Part shown: positions 1-10,132 of the stretch, in pieces
Layout of the letters: every line of letters begins with the position of its first letter
How positions within the stretch are numbered: position 1 is the stretch's first letter
DNA from: Bacteroidota bacterium
GTDB lineage: Bacteria; Bacteroidota; Bacteroidia; NS11-12g; UBA955
Assembly (NCBI GenBank): GCA_027490055.1
Contig: JAIXYV010000116.1
Location: 1 to 54,799, forward strand
Direction of reading: 5' to 3'
Length of the DNA stretch: 54,799 bases
Notes under the pieces: generated by a model
Databases searched by the model: none
What the model saw: only the letters and a program-made list of their open reading frames with translations
What the model was told of the DNA's origin: nothing
Made by a program: the position numbers and the translations under genes

Positions 1-1024
<1,024 letters not shown>

Positions 1025-1124
1025 AAAAAATTTTGATCTGACTTTTCTCAAAGTATTATATTTGAGGTCCGCTATTTCTTCTCTTTAAAATCTTCAAAGA
1101 ACTTTCCTTTTCTAAAAGGGACTG

Positions 1125-1155
1125 CAAAGGTAAGACAAATTTTGATATCTCCAAA
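1125..1155 (-). promoter_or_regulatory. rRNA promoter P1 (nearest to 16S)
   Basis: Read on the minus strand, a TTTG -33 box (1152-1155) and a TACCTTTG -7 box (1125-1132) are separated by exactly 19 bases, the Bacteroidota housekeeping sigma consensus TTTG-N19-TAnnTTTG. A C-rich stretch (CAGTCCC) follows the -7 box. The promoter lies about 100 bases upstream of the mature 16S end. Confidence 0.85.
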
Positions 1156-1269
1156 ATAAATTTCAAATAATTTTCATTTATTTTTTTGACCCTGATTTGA
1201 TCGTTTTTAATGCCTGTTTTCAATTACTTTCCAACTGGCCAATTTAACTCTCTTTATCTTTGCAATCTG

Positions 1270-1407
1270 TTTCAGAACGGGGGTGCAAAGGTAATATCAT
1301 TTTTCACATTTCCAAATAAAATTTTATAATTTTTTAAAACTTTTTTTGAAGGTGTTTGTCTTCTTTTTTATACAGTATCTTTCAGAACGGGAGTGCAAAG
1401 GTAATAT
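1270..1407 (-). repeat. duplicated promoter module of the rRNA leader
   Basis: A 28-base segment at 1270-1297 recurs at 1380-1407 with one mismatch. It covers the -7 box and the first transcribed bases of P2 and P3. Identity extends across the start region but not into the spacers, which fits selection on the -7 and discriminator region or a recent duplication. Confidence 0.8.
1286..1316 (-). promoter_or_regulatory. rRNA promoter P2
   Basis: Minus-strand TTTG (1313-1316), 19-base spacer, TACCTTTG (1286-1293). The sequence just after the -7 box (CACCCCCGTTCTGAAA) is almost identical to that of P3, so the two look like a duplicated promoter module. Confidence 0.85.
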
Positions 1408-1426
1408 TAATTCCCCCACTTCCAAA
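1396..1426 (-). promoter_or_regulatory. rRNA promoter P3 (most distal)
   Basis: Minus-strand TTTG (1423-1426), 19-base spacer, TACCTTTG (1396-1403), followed by CACTCCCGTTCTGAAA. It has the same architecture as P1 and P2 and lies 110 bases upstream of P2. The 200 bases beyond it, up to the end of the next gene at 1628, show no further feature that I can support. Confidence 0.85.
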
Positions 1427-1627
1427 TTTATTTTCAAAACTTCTGTATTTATTTTGCAAGAGATTGATTATCAGGTGATTAAAATACGGACCTGGTTTAC
1501 TTAACTGCCTTCTAATCACTTGTTTAGATATTTATCCTTGAGCGTTTTTGTAAAATAACTGATGGGTATTGCCCTGTTTATGAGCACCTAAACCCTTGCT
1601 ATCACTCACTTAACACACAATTTCACC

Positions 1628-3988
1628 CTATTCTAACACAATCTTCTGAGTTCTGCCGCTTTTATCTGTAATAATGTAAATTCCCCTTGCCCAAGTGGCC
1701 GTTTCTACCCTTATCTCCCCATTTACCCGCTCCCACTCGCCCAGCCTCTGCCCAATACTCGTATAGATACTGTATACTTCTCCTGCCTCTCCCTCTATAC
1801 ATATATATGTACTGCCAGGATTGGGATATACCTTTATACCGCTCTCCCCTATCTCTTCTATCCCATTGTCCTTACTCACTCTTATTATAGTAGCATTCTT
1901 GGTGCGTATCGGTTCGTTCAAATCAAAATAGATCATCGCATTGTTATATATACTGTCGCCAACCCTTAAGTCAGATTTAACCATGGCGTCAAATTCAATA
2001 TAACCTTTACTGCCCGCTTCCGATAAACTCTTAGGCGCTAAACCAATATCCTCGAAGGTCCATGTCAATACATTGCCATTGCTGCTTACCTTGTAAGCAT
2101 GACTGGCTCCACGCATCCTAAACTCATACACTGGTATATTGACATTTAATGTGTCAACGACTCTAACCCTATCTGCATAATCATTCCCTTCATTCTGAAA
2201 GTCGATGTGGTACCTCACCAGCTTTATACCACTATATATCTTTCCCTCCGGAACACTGTACTTGGTATTCGGATCGTAACTATAGACGCATCTGTGTACA
2301 ATACTGTCTCTGTTAGCTGTTGTGTCTTCGCCAGCTATCTGTTCTATATAGGCTTTATGACATACCCGCTGATTCAAAGAAAAGTTGCTGAATGGATACT
2401 TCAAACTCAATACAATATGCTTCTCCTCGGCAAAGCCTACACTTAGCTCGTAGTATAATCTGTTGCCAATTTTACTTTTGTAGGCCGGTATACTAGTTAT
2501 ATACTCTGTACCAGGCGCCAGATCAATATGGAATTTAACCGGAGTGGCCGCTGACTGATTACAGCCTTCTCTATATACTATATAGGTGGAGCTAAAGTTC
2601 TGATCAATTCTCTGCCTTCCCGATACCAAGGTTCTCACCCTTACATCCAATACGCTATTGCTTTTCCCTTTATACGCAAAGTTGATAATATCAGTAGTAA
2701 ATGTATTATTAAAGGTTCGAGAACAAATTGCTGAACTATAAGTCAGGCTATAACACGAATCCAGCCTTACGCCATCAATCGGTCTGAAACAAACATCTTC
2801 ATTGGCTAAGGGATAATAGACTGCCGTGCCATCTGTAGTACCTGTCTGAAACTCGGTGAAGCCATACAATTCGGTTACCGGCACAGACAAAGGAACATCT
2901 CCAGCATCGTACTCATTGTTTTGGTTATGATCAATAAAGGTGCGCATTACAATGGTATCCTGCTGTTGATGCGCCAAAACAGTTTGATCCATCTCTGCTA
3001 TCCCATGGCAGTTAAATTTATTAAACCACAAGTCGTCATTGCCATAGACATAGACCTTGTTTTTATTCGTGATATATCTCAAAGGGAAACTATCTCTGTA
3101 TTTAAACCTGAAATTTCGCTCCATCTGTTTAAGGTTTACAAATGAATATACATCGTAAGTTATTGAGGTGCTTAAGGGTTTAACGCTTAATACGACTCTG
3201 TTGCCAATAGTGCTTAATGAGGGGCGGTCCATATTAGTGGTAATAGAATCCATCTTGCTACCAAATAAAATCTTACTGATGGTCGATTGATTTTCGGTCA
3301 CATATAAATAAGACCCCACGCCTGTTAAACCTCTTATAGTATTACTAATTTTATGCGGACTGGTGTAATAACGTGTCCAGACACCTGCACTGTAACAGTA
3401 AACACTATTATTAGCGCTTATCGCCAGCGTATCCCCTTTCATGGCCAGATGGTATTCGGGTGATTCAATTTTAAAGTCCATTGAAACCAATCCGTTGCTG
3501 TTCACCTGATAAACCTTACTCTTAGGATAACCAATGACACTATCAATAGTAGTTACCAGATACACCACATTCTTAAACTTATATAAGCGTACTTTCTCCC
3601 AATGACGGTTCACCAGATTATTATCCAGAAAAACACCGATTCTATTCCAGCTACTACCATTAACGGTATATATAGCAAATTTGCCGGTGTCATTAACACC
3701 AGCAACTACCATTTGGTTATTGGAAAGGAAATGACAATCTGGAATTAGATACTGCGGATCGAGAATCTTTTTAACGGTCGGGAGCAAGGTCCATTTTTTA
3801 GTTTGTGGCGACCATCGTTGCATGATACAGGTATCAGCATAGGTATACTTTAGGGTATAAACCTGACCGCCAGTATCGGTAGCGGCGCAATCAATCGGCT
3901 GACCAGTGCCATCTCCAATTGGTTGTATCTGTGCCTTGACACTCACAAACATCAGCAAAAAAAGTAAGCCTATTAGTTGTTTCATCAT
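1628..3988 (-). CDS. secreted protein with beta-propeller-like N-terminus, DUF7619-like domain and T9SS type A sorting domain
   Basis: A 786-residue protein. An N-terminal signal peptide ends near AQ at residues 19-20. Residues about 20-340 are beta-rich and kelch/propeller-like. A DHNQNNEYDAGD segment near residue 355 looks like a calcium-binding or SdrD-type linker. Residues about 585-700 (beginning YDPNTKY, with FQNEGNDYADRV and IYFDLNEPIRT) resemble the DUF7619 domain common in Bacteroidota secreted proteins. The last ~75 residues (KVYPNPG ... GIYIITDKSGRTQKIVLE) match a T9SS type A C-terminal signal, so the protein should cross the outer membrane and be surface-anchored or released. Its ATG overlaps the end of the upstream gene by 4 bases, so it is the third gene of the sigma-factor operon. 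Its ligand is unknown. Confidence 0.85.
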   Translation of the reverse strand: MMKQLIGLLFLLMFVSVKAQIQPIGDGTGQPIDCAATDTGGQVYTLKYTYADTCIMQRWSPQTKKWTLLPTVKKILDPQYLIPDCHFLSNNQMVVAGVNDTGKFAIYTVNGSSWNRIGVFLDNNLVNRHWEKVRLYKFKNVVYLVTTIDSVIGYPKSKVYQVNSNGLVSMDFKIESPEYHLAMKGDTLAISANNSVYCYSAGVWTRYYTSPHKISNTIRGLTGVGSYLYVTENQSTISKILFGSKMDSITTNMDRPSLSTIGNRVVLSVKPLSTSITYDVYSFVNLKQMERNFRFKYRDSFPLRYITNKNKVYVYGNDDLWFNKFNCHGIAEMDQTVLAHQQQDTIVMRTFIDHNQNNEYDAGDVPLSVPVTELYGFTEFQTGTTDGTAVYYPLANEDVCFRPIDGVRLDSCYSLTYSSAICSRTFNNTFTTDIINFAYKGKSNSVLDVRVRTLVSGRQRIDQNFSSTYIVYREGCNQSAATPVKFHIDLAPGTEYITSIPAYKSKIGNRLYYELSVGFAEEKHIVLSLKYPFSNFSLNQRVCHKAYIEQIAGEDTTANRDSIVHRCVYSYDPNTKYSVPEGKIYSGIKLVRYHIDFQNEGNDYADRVRVVDTLNVNIPVYEFRMRGASHAYKVSSNGNVLTWTFEDIGLAPKSLSEAGSKGYIEFDAMVKSDLRVGDSIYNNAMIYFDLNEPIRTKNATIIRVSKDNGIEEIGESGIKVYPNPGSTYICIEGEAGEVYSIYTSIGQRLGEWERVNGEIRVETATWARGIYIITDKSGRTQKIVLE

Positions 3989-5409
3989 TTTGTTATTTTA
4001 TACCTTAAGTTTAATGCCAGCGACTGACTGACCATCTTACTTCTTAGTTCGCCAGAGCCTAAATCGTAACGCAGATTCATAGATTGCATACCCGCTTCTG
4101 CGCTTAGCCACCACTTACCATACAACCTTCTGCTATAGCCTAAGCTGGCATTTAATCCGAAACTTAGTGGATTCTGAATCATATCGCCTGCTTGTTTGTA
4201 TGACAATTCATTTAAAGAGAAACTTGACCCAGTGCTCGCAACCAAAGCCGACAGATTGACGCCCGCCCCTATTAGCAATTCAGAATTCTTATTAATAGGC
4301 AAACTATAGTTCACTAATAATGGCAAAGACAGAAAGCTGTATGACTGACTCTCTCTAACATTTATTACTAATGGATTGGAAGTATCCGGCACTGTTATAT
4401 AACTCAATATAGTATTATCGGGCAAACGAATTGGAATCTCTCTTAACTTATAAGTGAAGTTGACCTGATTATTAATCCTCTTATAATGTAATCCGGTGTT
4501 GAAACGCAGTCCTACCCTCTGAGACAATTTAAATTCAAAGTTCAGATTCACAAACATCGCCGACTGGTTTTCATTAGACATTTTGAAGACATTCTTTGAA
4601 TCTTTGTGCAATCGCTCTTCATTGCTAAGCCCTTTTACCTCGCTTCTCACTCCCGCAATACCAGCACTGCCTCCTATAATGAATCTAACTTTTTCGGGCT
4701 TTTTGGTTGAATCATCGTCTTTATTAGTCTTCTTTACAGTAGTATCTTTATTATTCAAGCTGGCTGTTGAGTTATCTGATTGTGCAGTTTCCGCTTTGTT
4801 CTCTTCAGCATTACCCTCTTTAGCGGACTGATTTTCTATTGGATCTTCGTTGTCGGACACACTCATCTGTAGCTTCTCAACCGCCTTCTTTAGACCATCA
4901 TTAATATCCGCTAATTGAATTTGATGATCTACAGAGCCCCATTTCATAGGCTCTGTGTTTTCAGGCAAATCCTTGCCAGCACTTGATTTGGATGCTCCGT
5001 CCTTTACAATCTTTCTTCCTGAAGAAGTCTGAGTTTTATATGGTTCAAAGCCTTTTGTTCCTTTAACGGCATTGAAGTCATTATCTATTGAAGGTTCTGT
5101 TTTAGCAAGTGATTCGGCACCTGGGTCCATTTGTGGAGTAGCTTTAGAAGTCGCAGACGCATGGGAGATCGTCTGTGTAGTTGTATCAGAAATTGCAGTT
5201 TGTACAGATGGTTTTGAAATCAAATAATAGGAGAAGGCACCGGAAAGCAATAGCAAACCGGCTCCTACAAAAAACCAAGGCAGGAAGCGTCTCTTCTTTT
5301 TTTCTTCCAGTTCCGCACGCAGCCGCTCCCATTGGCCATCGTGCAGTGGTTCGTGATGCTCAAATAAAGCATCCTTCAATGCTGTATTGAGCTTATTGTT
5401 TGATTTCAT
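3985..5409 (-). CDS. single-pass membrane protein with C-terminal outer-membrane-type beta-barrel domain, putative anti-sigma partner
   Basis: A 474-residue protein. Residues 1-40 are charged and cytoplasmic by prediction, with a short F-x-P-x-W pattern (LFEHHEPLHDGQWERL) like that at the N-terminus of other Bacteroidota membrane proteins encoded beside ECF sigma factors. Residues 43-64 form one transmembrane helix. Residues 65-235 are a low-complexity Ser/Lys/Asp/Glu-rich linker. Residues about 240-474 have the alternating pattern of a PorT-like or OmpA-like barrel and end in LNLRYKITK. The start overlaps the sigma-factor gene by 17 bases, and the stop overlaps the next gene. The anti-sigma role is inferred from position and the N-terminus. 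Joining an inner-membrane helix to a barrel domain is topologically odd, so the barrel may instead fold in the periplasm. Confidence 0.7.
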   Translation of the reverse strand: MKSNNKLNTALKDALFEHHEPLHDGQWERLRAELEEKKKRRFLPWFFVGAGLLLLSGAFSYYLISKPSVQTAISDTTTQTISHASATSKATPQMDPGAESLAKTEPSIDNDFNAVKGTKGFEPYKTQTSSGRKIVKDGASKSSAGKDLPENTEPMKWGSVDHQIQLADINDGLKKAVEKLQMSVSDNEDPIENQSAKEGNAEENKAETAQSDNSTASLNNKDTTVKKTNKDDDSTKKPEKVRFIIGGSAGIAGVRSEVKGLSNEERLHKDSKNVFKMSNENQSAMFVNLNFEFKLSQRVGLRFNTGLHYKRINNQVNFTYKLREIPIRLPDNTILSYITVPDTSNPLVINVRESQSYSFLSLPLLVNYSLPINKNSELLIGAGVNLSALVASTGSSFSLNELSYKQAGDMIQNPLSFGLNASLGYSRRLYGKWWLSAEAGMQSMNLRYDLGSGELRSKMVSQSLALNLRYKITK

Positions 5410-5944
5410 TTTTCTTTAATTGTGTTTTAACTAATTCGGCCAGTGCTTTTTTAGCGCGACTGTATTGAGCGCGCGAGGCCTCCTCGCTTATTTGTAATCT
5501 CTCTGCTATTTCTTTATGGCTCATGTCATCTACCACAAACATGTTAATAATAATTTGCTGATTGATGCTTAATCGACCGAGCAGCTTCATGGCCATCTCG
5601 GCTTCAAAAGACACTTCTTCTTCGGTATCTGTCTCCTGAATATCCAGGGCATAATCTGAAATATGCTCTACCATCAAAGCACTTTTCTTTTTCCTCAGAA
5701 AATCCAGTGCGGTATTGATGCCCACTCTGCTGATCCAGGTTTTTAGGGAGCTGCCGCCTTTAAAGGATTCGATAGACCGGTACACCTTCATCATGGCATC
5801 GTGAAAGATTTCTTCTGCATCTTCGCGATTACCGGCATACCTCAAACTCAGTCCCATCAATACAGGACCATACACATCATACAAATGCTTCTGAGCTTTT
5901 ATATCATTTTTAATGCATTTCGCTATTAGTGTTTTTTCATCCAA
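5393..5944 (-). CDS. ECF-type RNA polymerase sigma factor (sigma-70 family)
   Basis: A 183-residue protein with the two ECF regions. Region 2 spans about residues 10-85 (AEEIFHDAMMKVYRSI, then LKTWISRVGINTALDFLRKK). Region 4 spans about 120-175, with a helix-turn-helix (MSHKEIAERLQISEEASRAQYSRAKKAL). It should direct RNA polymerase to a small regulon, probably including its own operon. The start is a TTG; no in-frame ATG precedes region 2, and the frame fits the family from this point. It heads an overlapping operon with a membrane protein and a T9SS-secreted protein, which suggests envelope or surface sensing. The intergenic region upstream carries a minus-strand TATTTTCG, a variant -7 box. 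Confidence 0.92.
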   Translation of the reverse strand: MDEKTLIAKCIKNDIKAQKHLYDVYGPVLMGLSLRYAGNREDAEEIFHDAMMKVYRSIESFKGGSSLKTWISRVGINTALDFLRKKKSALMVEHISDYALDIQETDTEEEVSFEAEMAMKLLGRLSINQQIIINMFVVDDMSHKEIAERLQISEEASRAQYSRAKKALAELVKTQLKKNEIKQ

Positions 5945-6064
5945 AAGGAACCGTGTTTAGTTGTATAGACGAAAATATGTAAAATATGTGACAGATTTTT
6001 TTGGATTTTGTAAATATCTGAATCACCGTATACTAAAATCAGCCTAAATTGCATTCTCTATTTT

Positions 6065-9000
6065 ATGTCTCCTATCCGCCTGATCGTCATTTTACTCTTC
6101 ATTTGCCAGTCGGCGATGGCTCAAAGCTTTGTCGTTAATGATTCTTGCACTGGCAATATCACCACCTATACCCGAATCAACGATTCACTTTATGCCGTTC
6201 AAGCCTATTTCAGGCAGCAGCCTATCTTTAAAGGTTACTTGTATTTCCCGGTGCTTAATGAACAATACGATCCGGAAGTTACCACCCAATATGACGACTA
6301 TTACAACCGGACCACTCAAACCGGCAGGTGTACCACATGGACAAACAATGGCTACATCAAGACCATATCCAATTATGAACCAGTAAAAAAAGAATCTGAA
6401 AAATGGACCTTTGTTAATGGGAAGATGGAAACCCACACCTTGTATAAGCCCTCTTATTATTTGAGTGAACAATATGACACCGCCGGGAAACTGACCTATT
6501 CGAACCTTGACGATTACCGAAATTACGGCAAGCGAACAAACATACAACGCGTTAAAGGTAAACTTAAAAAAATCCATTACATTGAAGATCGCAGCAATGG
6601 CGCGTTTTATCCTAAAAATGGTGTAACAAAATACTACAACATCAATGATGAAATCCAGCAGGAACTAATCTATTTCAAAAATTCTTCCCGCATTAAGAGG
6701 ACGACATACTACGACGAAGAGAACATCAATATCTATGAAAACGATATAGAGGGAAATGAAATCTTGGCAGAAACCAAAGACCGCAAGACCAAACAAACTA
6801 CTTACATCAGAAAAAGTCGCTATTTAAAAGATGCTAATGGATTTGTGTACGACTATCTCAAATGGGAAGGATCCGACACCAGCTTTATTGCCCGACGTTC
6901 ATTAAAAGACTCTAGCATCTATGCTTACAGGTACAATACCGATTACTATATCTGGTTTAAAAACGGTTTGTTCAATGCCAACGTCTTTAATCACGATACA
7001 TTTGATCAATACGACCGGGTAGAGTATAGACAGAAAGGCAAACATCTTTTTGTGAAAGCCTGGAAAAACGGGCAGTTTAAAATTTGTCGCCATATTGCCT
7101 ATCCAGATTTTCAAACCAACTTTCAGTATTTCCCCTATCCGGTTAAAGAATTAAATGAACAGTTATCCTATTTTAATTACACCTTTTCGGATTACACCTA
7201 TAAATATACGGTGAATGATCCAGATATTGAGAGCGATGAAATCCATTACATCTGCAATTTCACCGACAGCTTTTATTCCAATGCTCAACTTAGCGGTATC
7301 CATACTTTTCACGATGACACAATTATCTATTATAACATGATCAATGGAAAGCCCCAGATTGCCTACCATTCTCATTTCCTAAAACCGATTAAAGACATCA
7401 ATCAATGTGCAACTGGCATGAAAAATCTGCAGGGCGAATGGACCATTCCAGCACGTTATGATGAAATACGACCAATATTTTCAGACACATCCCTCATCTA
7501 CTTTTGTTTGGCTGGCGATTATACCACAGTGTATAAGTGGAATGGCCAATTGTTATTACCAACAACAAAGGATATTATTACACCAGGAAAGTATGACGGC
7601 GACTATAATAATATCTGGTGCCTAAACCAAAAACTAACCGACTCCCTACATCTTAGCAATAACATCATCCTTCAAATAAGGAACGAGGCAACCAATAAAC
7701 ATCGTTTCATCAATCTTAAAAACGAGTTGCTGATTAGTTTACCTTATAGAATGTATGTCATGTCCGATTTCAGAGAAGAAGGATTGGAAAATATGTCCTT
7801 TAACATTTCAGATTCTTTGGGCAGAGTCGGTTTTATAGATTTAAAAGGGCAGTATTTCCTTTGCAAATACTCTTTATTATTCCCTTTAGTGAACGGCGAC
7901 AGGCTGATGCGACTGGACAGCTCTAAGGACATTTATATCATTACAGCTGAGCATAAGATATTAGACATTCCGCCATTTGCTGATTACAGAAAATTAAAAG
8001 ACAACGACTCTTTAATCATGTTAATCAATCACGATAGCTCTTTTAGCATCTATAATATCTTCAATAGACTAGTCCCTTTAGTGAACCACCGCTTCAAACT
8101 TTATGACAACGCCGACAAAAATGGTTTGTTCCAGGCACATCTAAATGGTAAATCTGGCATTGTCAATCAATATCTTCAAACAGTCATCCCCTTTAAGTAC
8201 ACCCAAATTTTTGTCACGGGTCAGGACTATTATATGTGTCGTAACGCAGACACCACAGATTTTTACACGCCATTCGGTCAATTCGCCCACCGAATTGTCT
8301 GTGATACGATCTATCACGCCTATAATTACAACTTCGATTATTATGGTTACCCTTACCAGGTCAATAACTACTATTACGGAGGTGGGCGATATAATAGTTC
8401 TTACTGGTTAGCGTATTCTAAGAATGGAAAATTTGGCTTAATAAATTTAAGAGGAAAATTACTGACTAATCAATTATATGATAAAATCGCCACCTCTACA
8501 TCTACCAATTATTTCATTTTCTTCCAGAAATCGAACATCTCTACTGGTCATCTTGAATTGGACACCATACAAATAAGAAATAATTTCCCGGCAGAAACCT
8601 ACTTCTACTATCAAAACATCATCAATTCGACTGACAATGGCATCATTAACTATCAAGGCGAGGTAATTGCTACAGAAATCACATCTGTCAATACCCCTGT
8701 CAGTCGTTATGGCAATTCGAGTATTTTCAAAAATGACAAGTTATATGGAATTATTAATGTCATGGGCGAATGGATTTTGAAATCCGATCAATATCAGCAA
8801 TGCAATATCAGGAATGAAGACGGACTGGCTTATGTAACCAATAACGAAGGCAAGGCGGGCGTGATAGATTGTTCGGGTAAAGAAATTGTGAAGACCGAAC
8901 ACAAAATGATCAGTTACGAACCTCGTTACCATATATTGTGGCATTCCGATTTAATTAATCTGAGCAATACTGTTTACAGCGAAGAAACCCATAACATCTG

Positions 9001-10126
9001 GCAGATTAGCAATGGCACTAAACAAATACGAGATACGCTGGACTATCCAACTAATTTTATAAATGGATACAGCATAGTTAAAAATCGTTACAATTATTAT
9101 GGTATTATAGATTCGGCCCTGAACGTTCCGTATGGTTTCCGCTTTAAATCTTACAACACCATCATGAACAATCAGTGCATCTTAAAAGACAGCAGCGGAC
9201 AATCGTGGTTAATGGACGGCGATTTTAAGCGGATAAAAACTTTTAAATCTAATAAAATCAGTCTGCTTAATGATACCATGTTAATGGTCTTTAATGGCAA
9301 CATGAGTTATACCATGACCATCAGCGGACAAGTTTTAGATTCTTCTATGAATTTCTTTGCCGAATTTCCTAAATCTACTTTTAGCACTTACTGGAACGAT
9401 GAGGATAATATTGAAGAGCGCCTTTATGATAATGAGGAAGAATATTATGAAGATCTTGAAGAAAACGAAGTAGAAGATACTGAAGTGGCAAGTATGAGGG
9501 ACACTTGCAGTGATGCTCAGATTAATTTTATGAAAATTGTCAATCTATACATGGATGCATCTGAAAGCAACATCTATTACGGAAAAGAGATTTTCCCTAC
9601 TCCGAACTATCAATATCGCGACAATTATTATTACGACTACCCTAATGAATTAAATCCTGGAATTTTCACCTATAATATAGCAGGATTTTGCACATTGGCC
9701 GCATACGAAGCTTCGCGCGTTAGTCTGAGTCAGCTCGACCGCTTTACCAATTTATATATAGACGGCCATTCCGGACGCCTGTTAAACTACACCTATAATA
9801 TGGGTCGCGATTACAACAACGACCTCTACACCAACTTTTATTTCAGTGACAATAACATCATCTATGAATTTATTTTAAGCGATTTAATAGAACCCACTAA
9901 GCATGCTGAGTTTGACCAACTGGTCTTAAAAACATTGGAGCGACTGGAGTTACAGAATATTCCTTGTTATAAGTCGCCGGACTTTATTGCCTTGCTCAAC
10001 GACAAGATGAAAGCGGGCAAAGATGGCATTGAGTTAAAAGTCGAGTCAGACATCAGCATTACTATTTCTTATGAAGATTTAAAAACCATGATGAGGGAGG
10101 TGTGGAGAGAGAAGTTATTGGAGTGA
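6065..10126 (+). CDS. very large secreted WG-repeat protein
   Basis: A 1353-residue protein with a signal peptide (cleavage near AMAQS, residue ~20). Residues about 130-260 contain short Tyr-rich repeats reminiscent of MORN/YwqK-type antitoxin repeats. WG-type repeats (G-x-x-G-hydrophobic-hydrophobic ... P-x-x-Y-D) occur near residues 450, 695, 787, 890, 927 and 1011 (for example GKSGIVNQYLQTVIPFKY). An acidic linker lies near residues 1110-1142. The C-terminal ~200 residues (from DTCSDAQINFMK, with the segment DGHSGRLLNY) loosely resemble DUF3298/RsiV-like domains, but this is weak. No T9SS signal is visible at the C-terminus. It stands alone in a plus-strand unit and ends 6 bases from the convergent ribE. 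WG repeats are generally binding scaffolds; no specific function can be assigned. Confidence 0.8.
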   Translation: MSPIRLIVILLFICQSAMAQSFVVNDSCTGNITTYTRINDSLYAVQAYFRQQPIFKGYLYFPVLNEQYDPEVTTQYDDYYNRTTQTGRCTTWTNNGYIKTISNYEPVKKESEKWTFVNGKMETHTLYKPSYYLSEQYDTAGKLTYSNLDDYRNYGKRTNIQRVKGKLKKIHYIEDRSNGAFYPKNGVTKYYNINDEIQQELIYFKNSSRIKRTTYYDEENINIYENDIEGNEILAETKDRKTKQTTYIRKSRYLKDANGFVYDYLKWEGSDTSFIARRSLKDSSIYAYRYNTDYYIWFKNGLFNANVFNHDTFDQYDRVEYRQKGKHLFVKAWKNGQFKICRHIAYPDFQTNFQYFPYPVKELNEQLSYFNYTFSDYTYKYTVNDPDIESDEIHYICNFTDSFYSNAQLSGIHTFHDDTIIYYNMINGKPQIAYHSHFLKPIKDINQCATGMKNLQGEWTIPARYDEIRPIFSDTSLIYFCLAGDYTTVYKWNGQLLLPTTKDIITPGKYDGDYNNIWCLNQKLTDSLHLSNNIILQIRNEATNKHRFINLKNELLISLPYRMYVMSDFREEGLENMSFNISDSLGRVGFIDLKGQYFLCKYSLLFPLVNGDRLMRLDSSKDIYIITAEHKILDIPPFADYRKLKDNDSLIMLINHDSSFSIYNIFNRLVPLVNHRFKLYDNADKNGLFQAHLNGKSGIVNQYLQTVIPFKYTQIFVTGQDYYMCRNADTTDFYTPFGQFAHRIVCDTIYHAYNYNFDYYGYPYQVNNYYYGGGRYNSSYWLAYSKNGKFGLINLRGKLLTNQLYDKIATSTSTNYFIFFQKSNISTGHLELDTIQIRNNFPAETYFYYQNIINSTDNGIINYQGEVIATEITSVNTPVSRYGNSSIFKNDKLYGIINVMGEWILKSDQYQQCNIRNEDGLAYVTNNEGKAGVIDCSGKEIVKTEHKMISYEPRYHILWHSDLINLSNTVYSEETHNIWQISNGTKQIRDTLDYPTNFINGYSIVKNRYNYYGIIDSALNVPYGFRFKSYNTIMNNQCILKDSSGQSWLMDGDFKRIKTFKSNKISLLNDTMLMVFNGNMSYTMTISGQVLDSSMNFFAEFPKSTFSTYWNDEDNIEERLYDNEEEYYEDLEENEVEDTEVASMRDTCSDAQINFMKIVNLYMDASESNIYYGKEIFPTPNYQYRDNYYYDYPNELNPGIFTYNIAGFCTLAAYEASRVSLSQLDRFTNLYIDGHSGRLLNYTYNMGRDYNNDLYTNFYFSDNNIIYEFILSDLIEPTKHAEFDQLVLKTLERLELQNIPCYKSPDFIALLNDKMKAGKDGIELKVESDISITISYEDLKTMMREVWREKLLE

Positions 10127-10132
10127 GCAATC

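Noticed and set aside
1255-1262. Plus-strand TATCTTTG resembling a -7 box
   Set aside because: It has no TTTG partner at the right distance and no plus-strand gene follows; it lies in the leader between minus-strand rRNA promoters.
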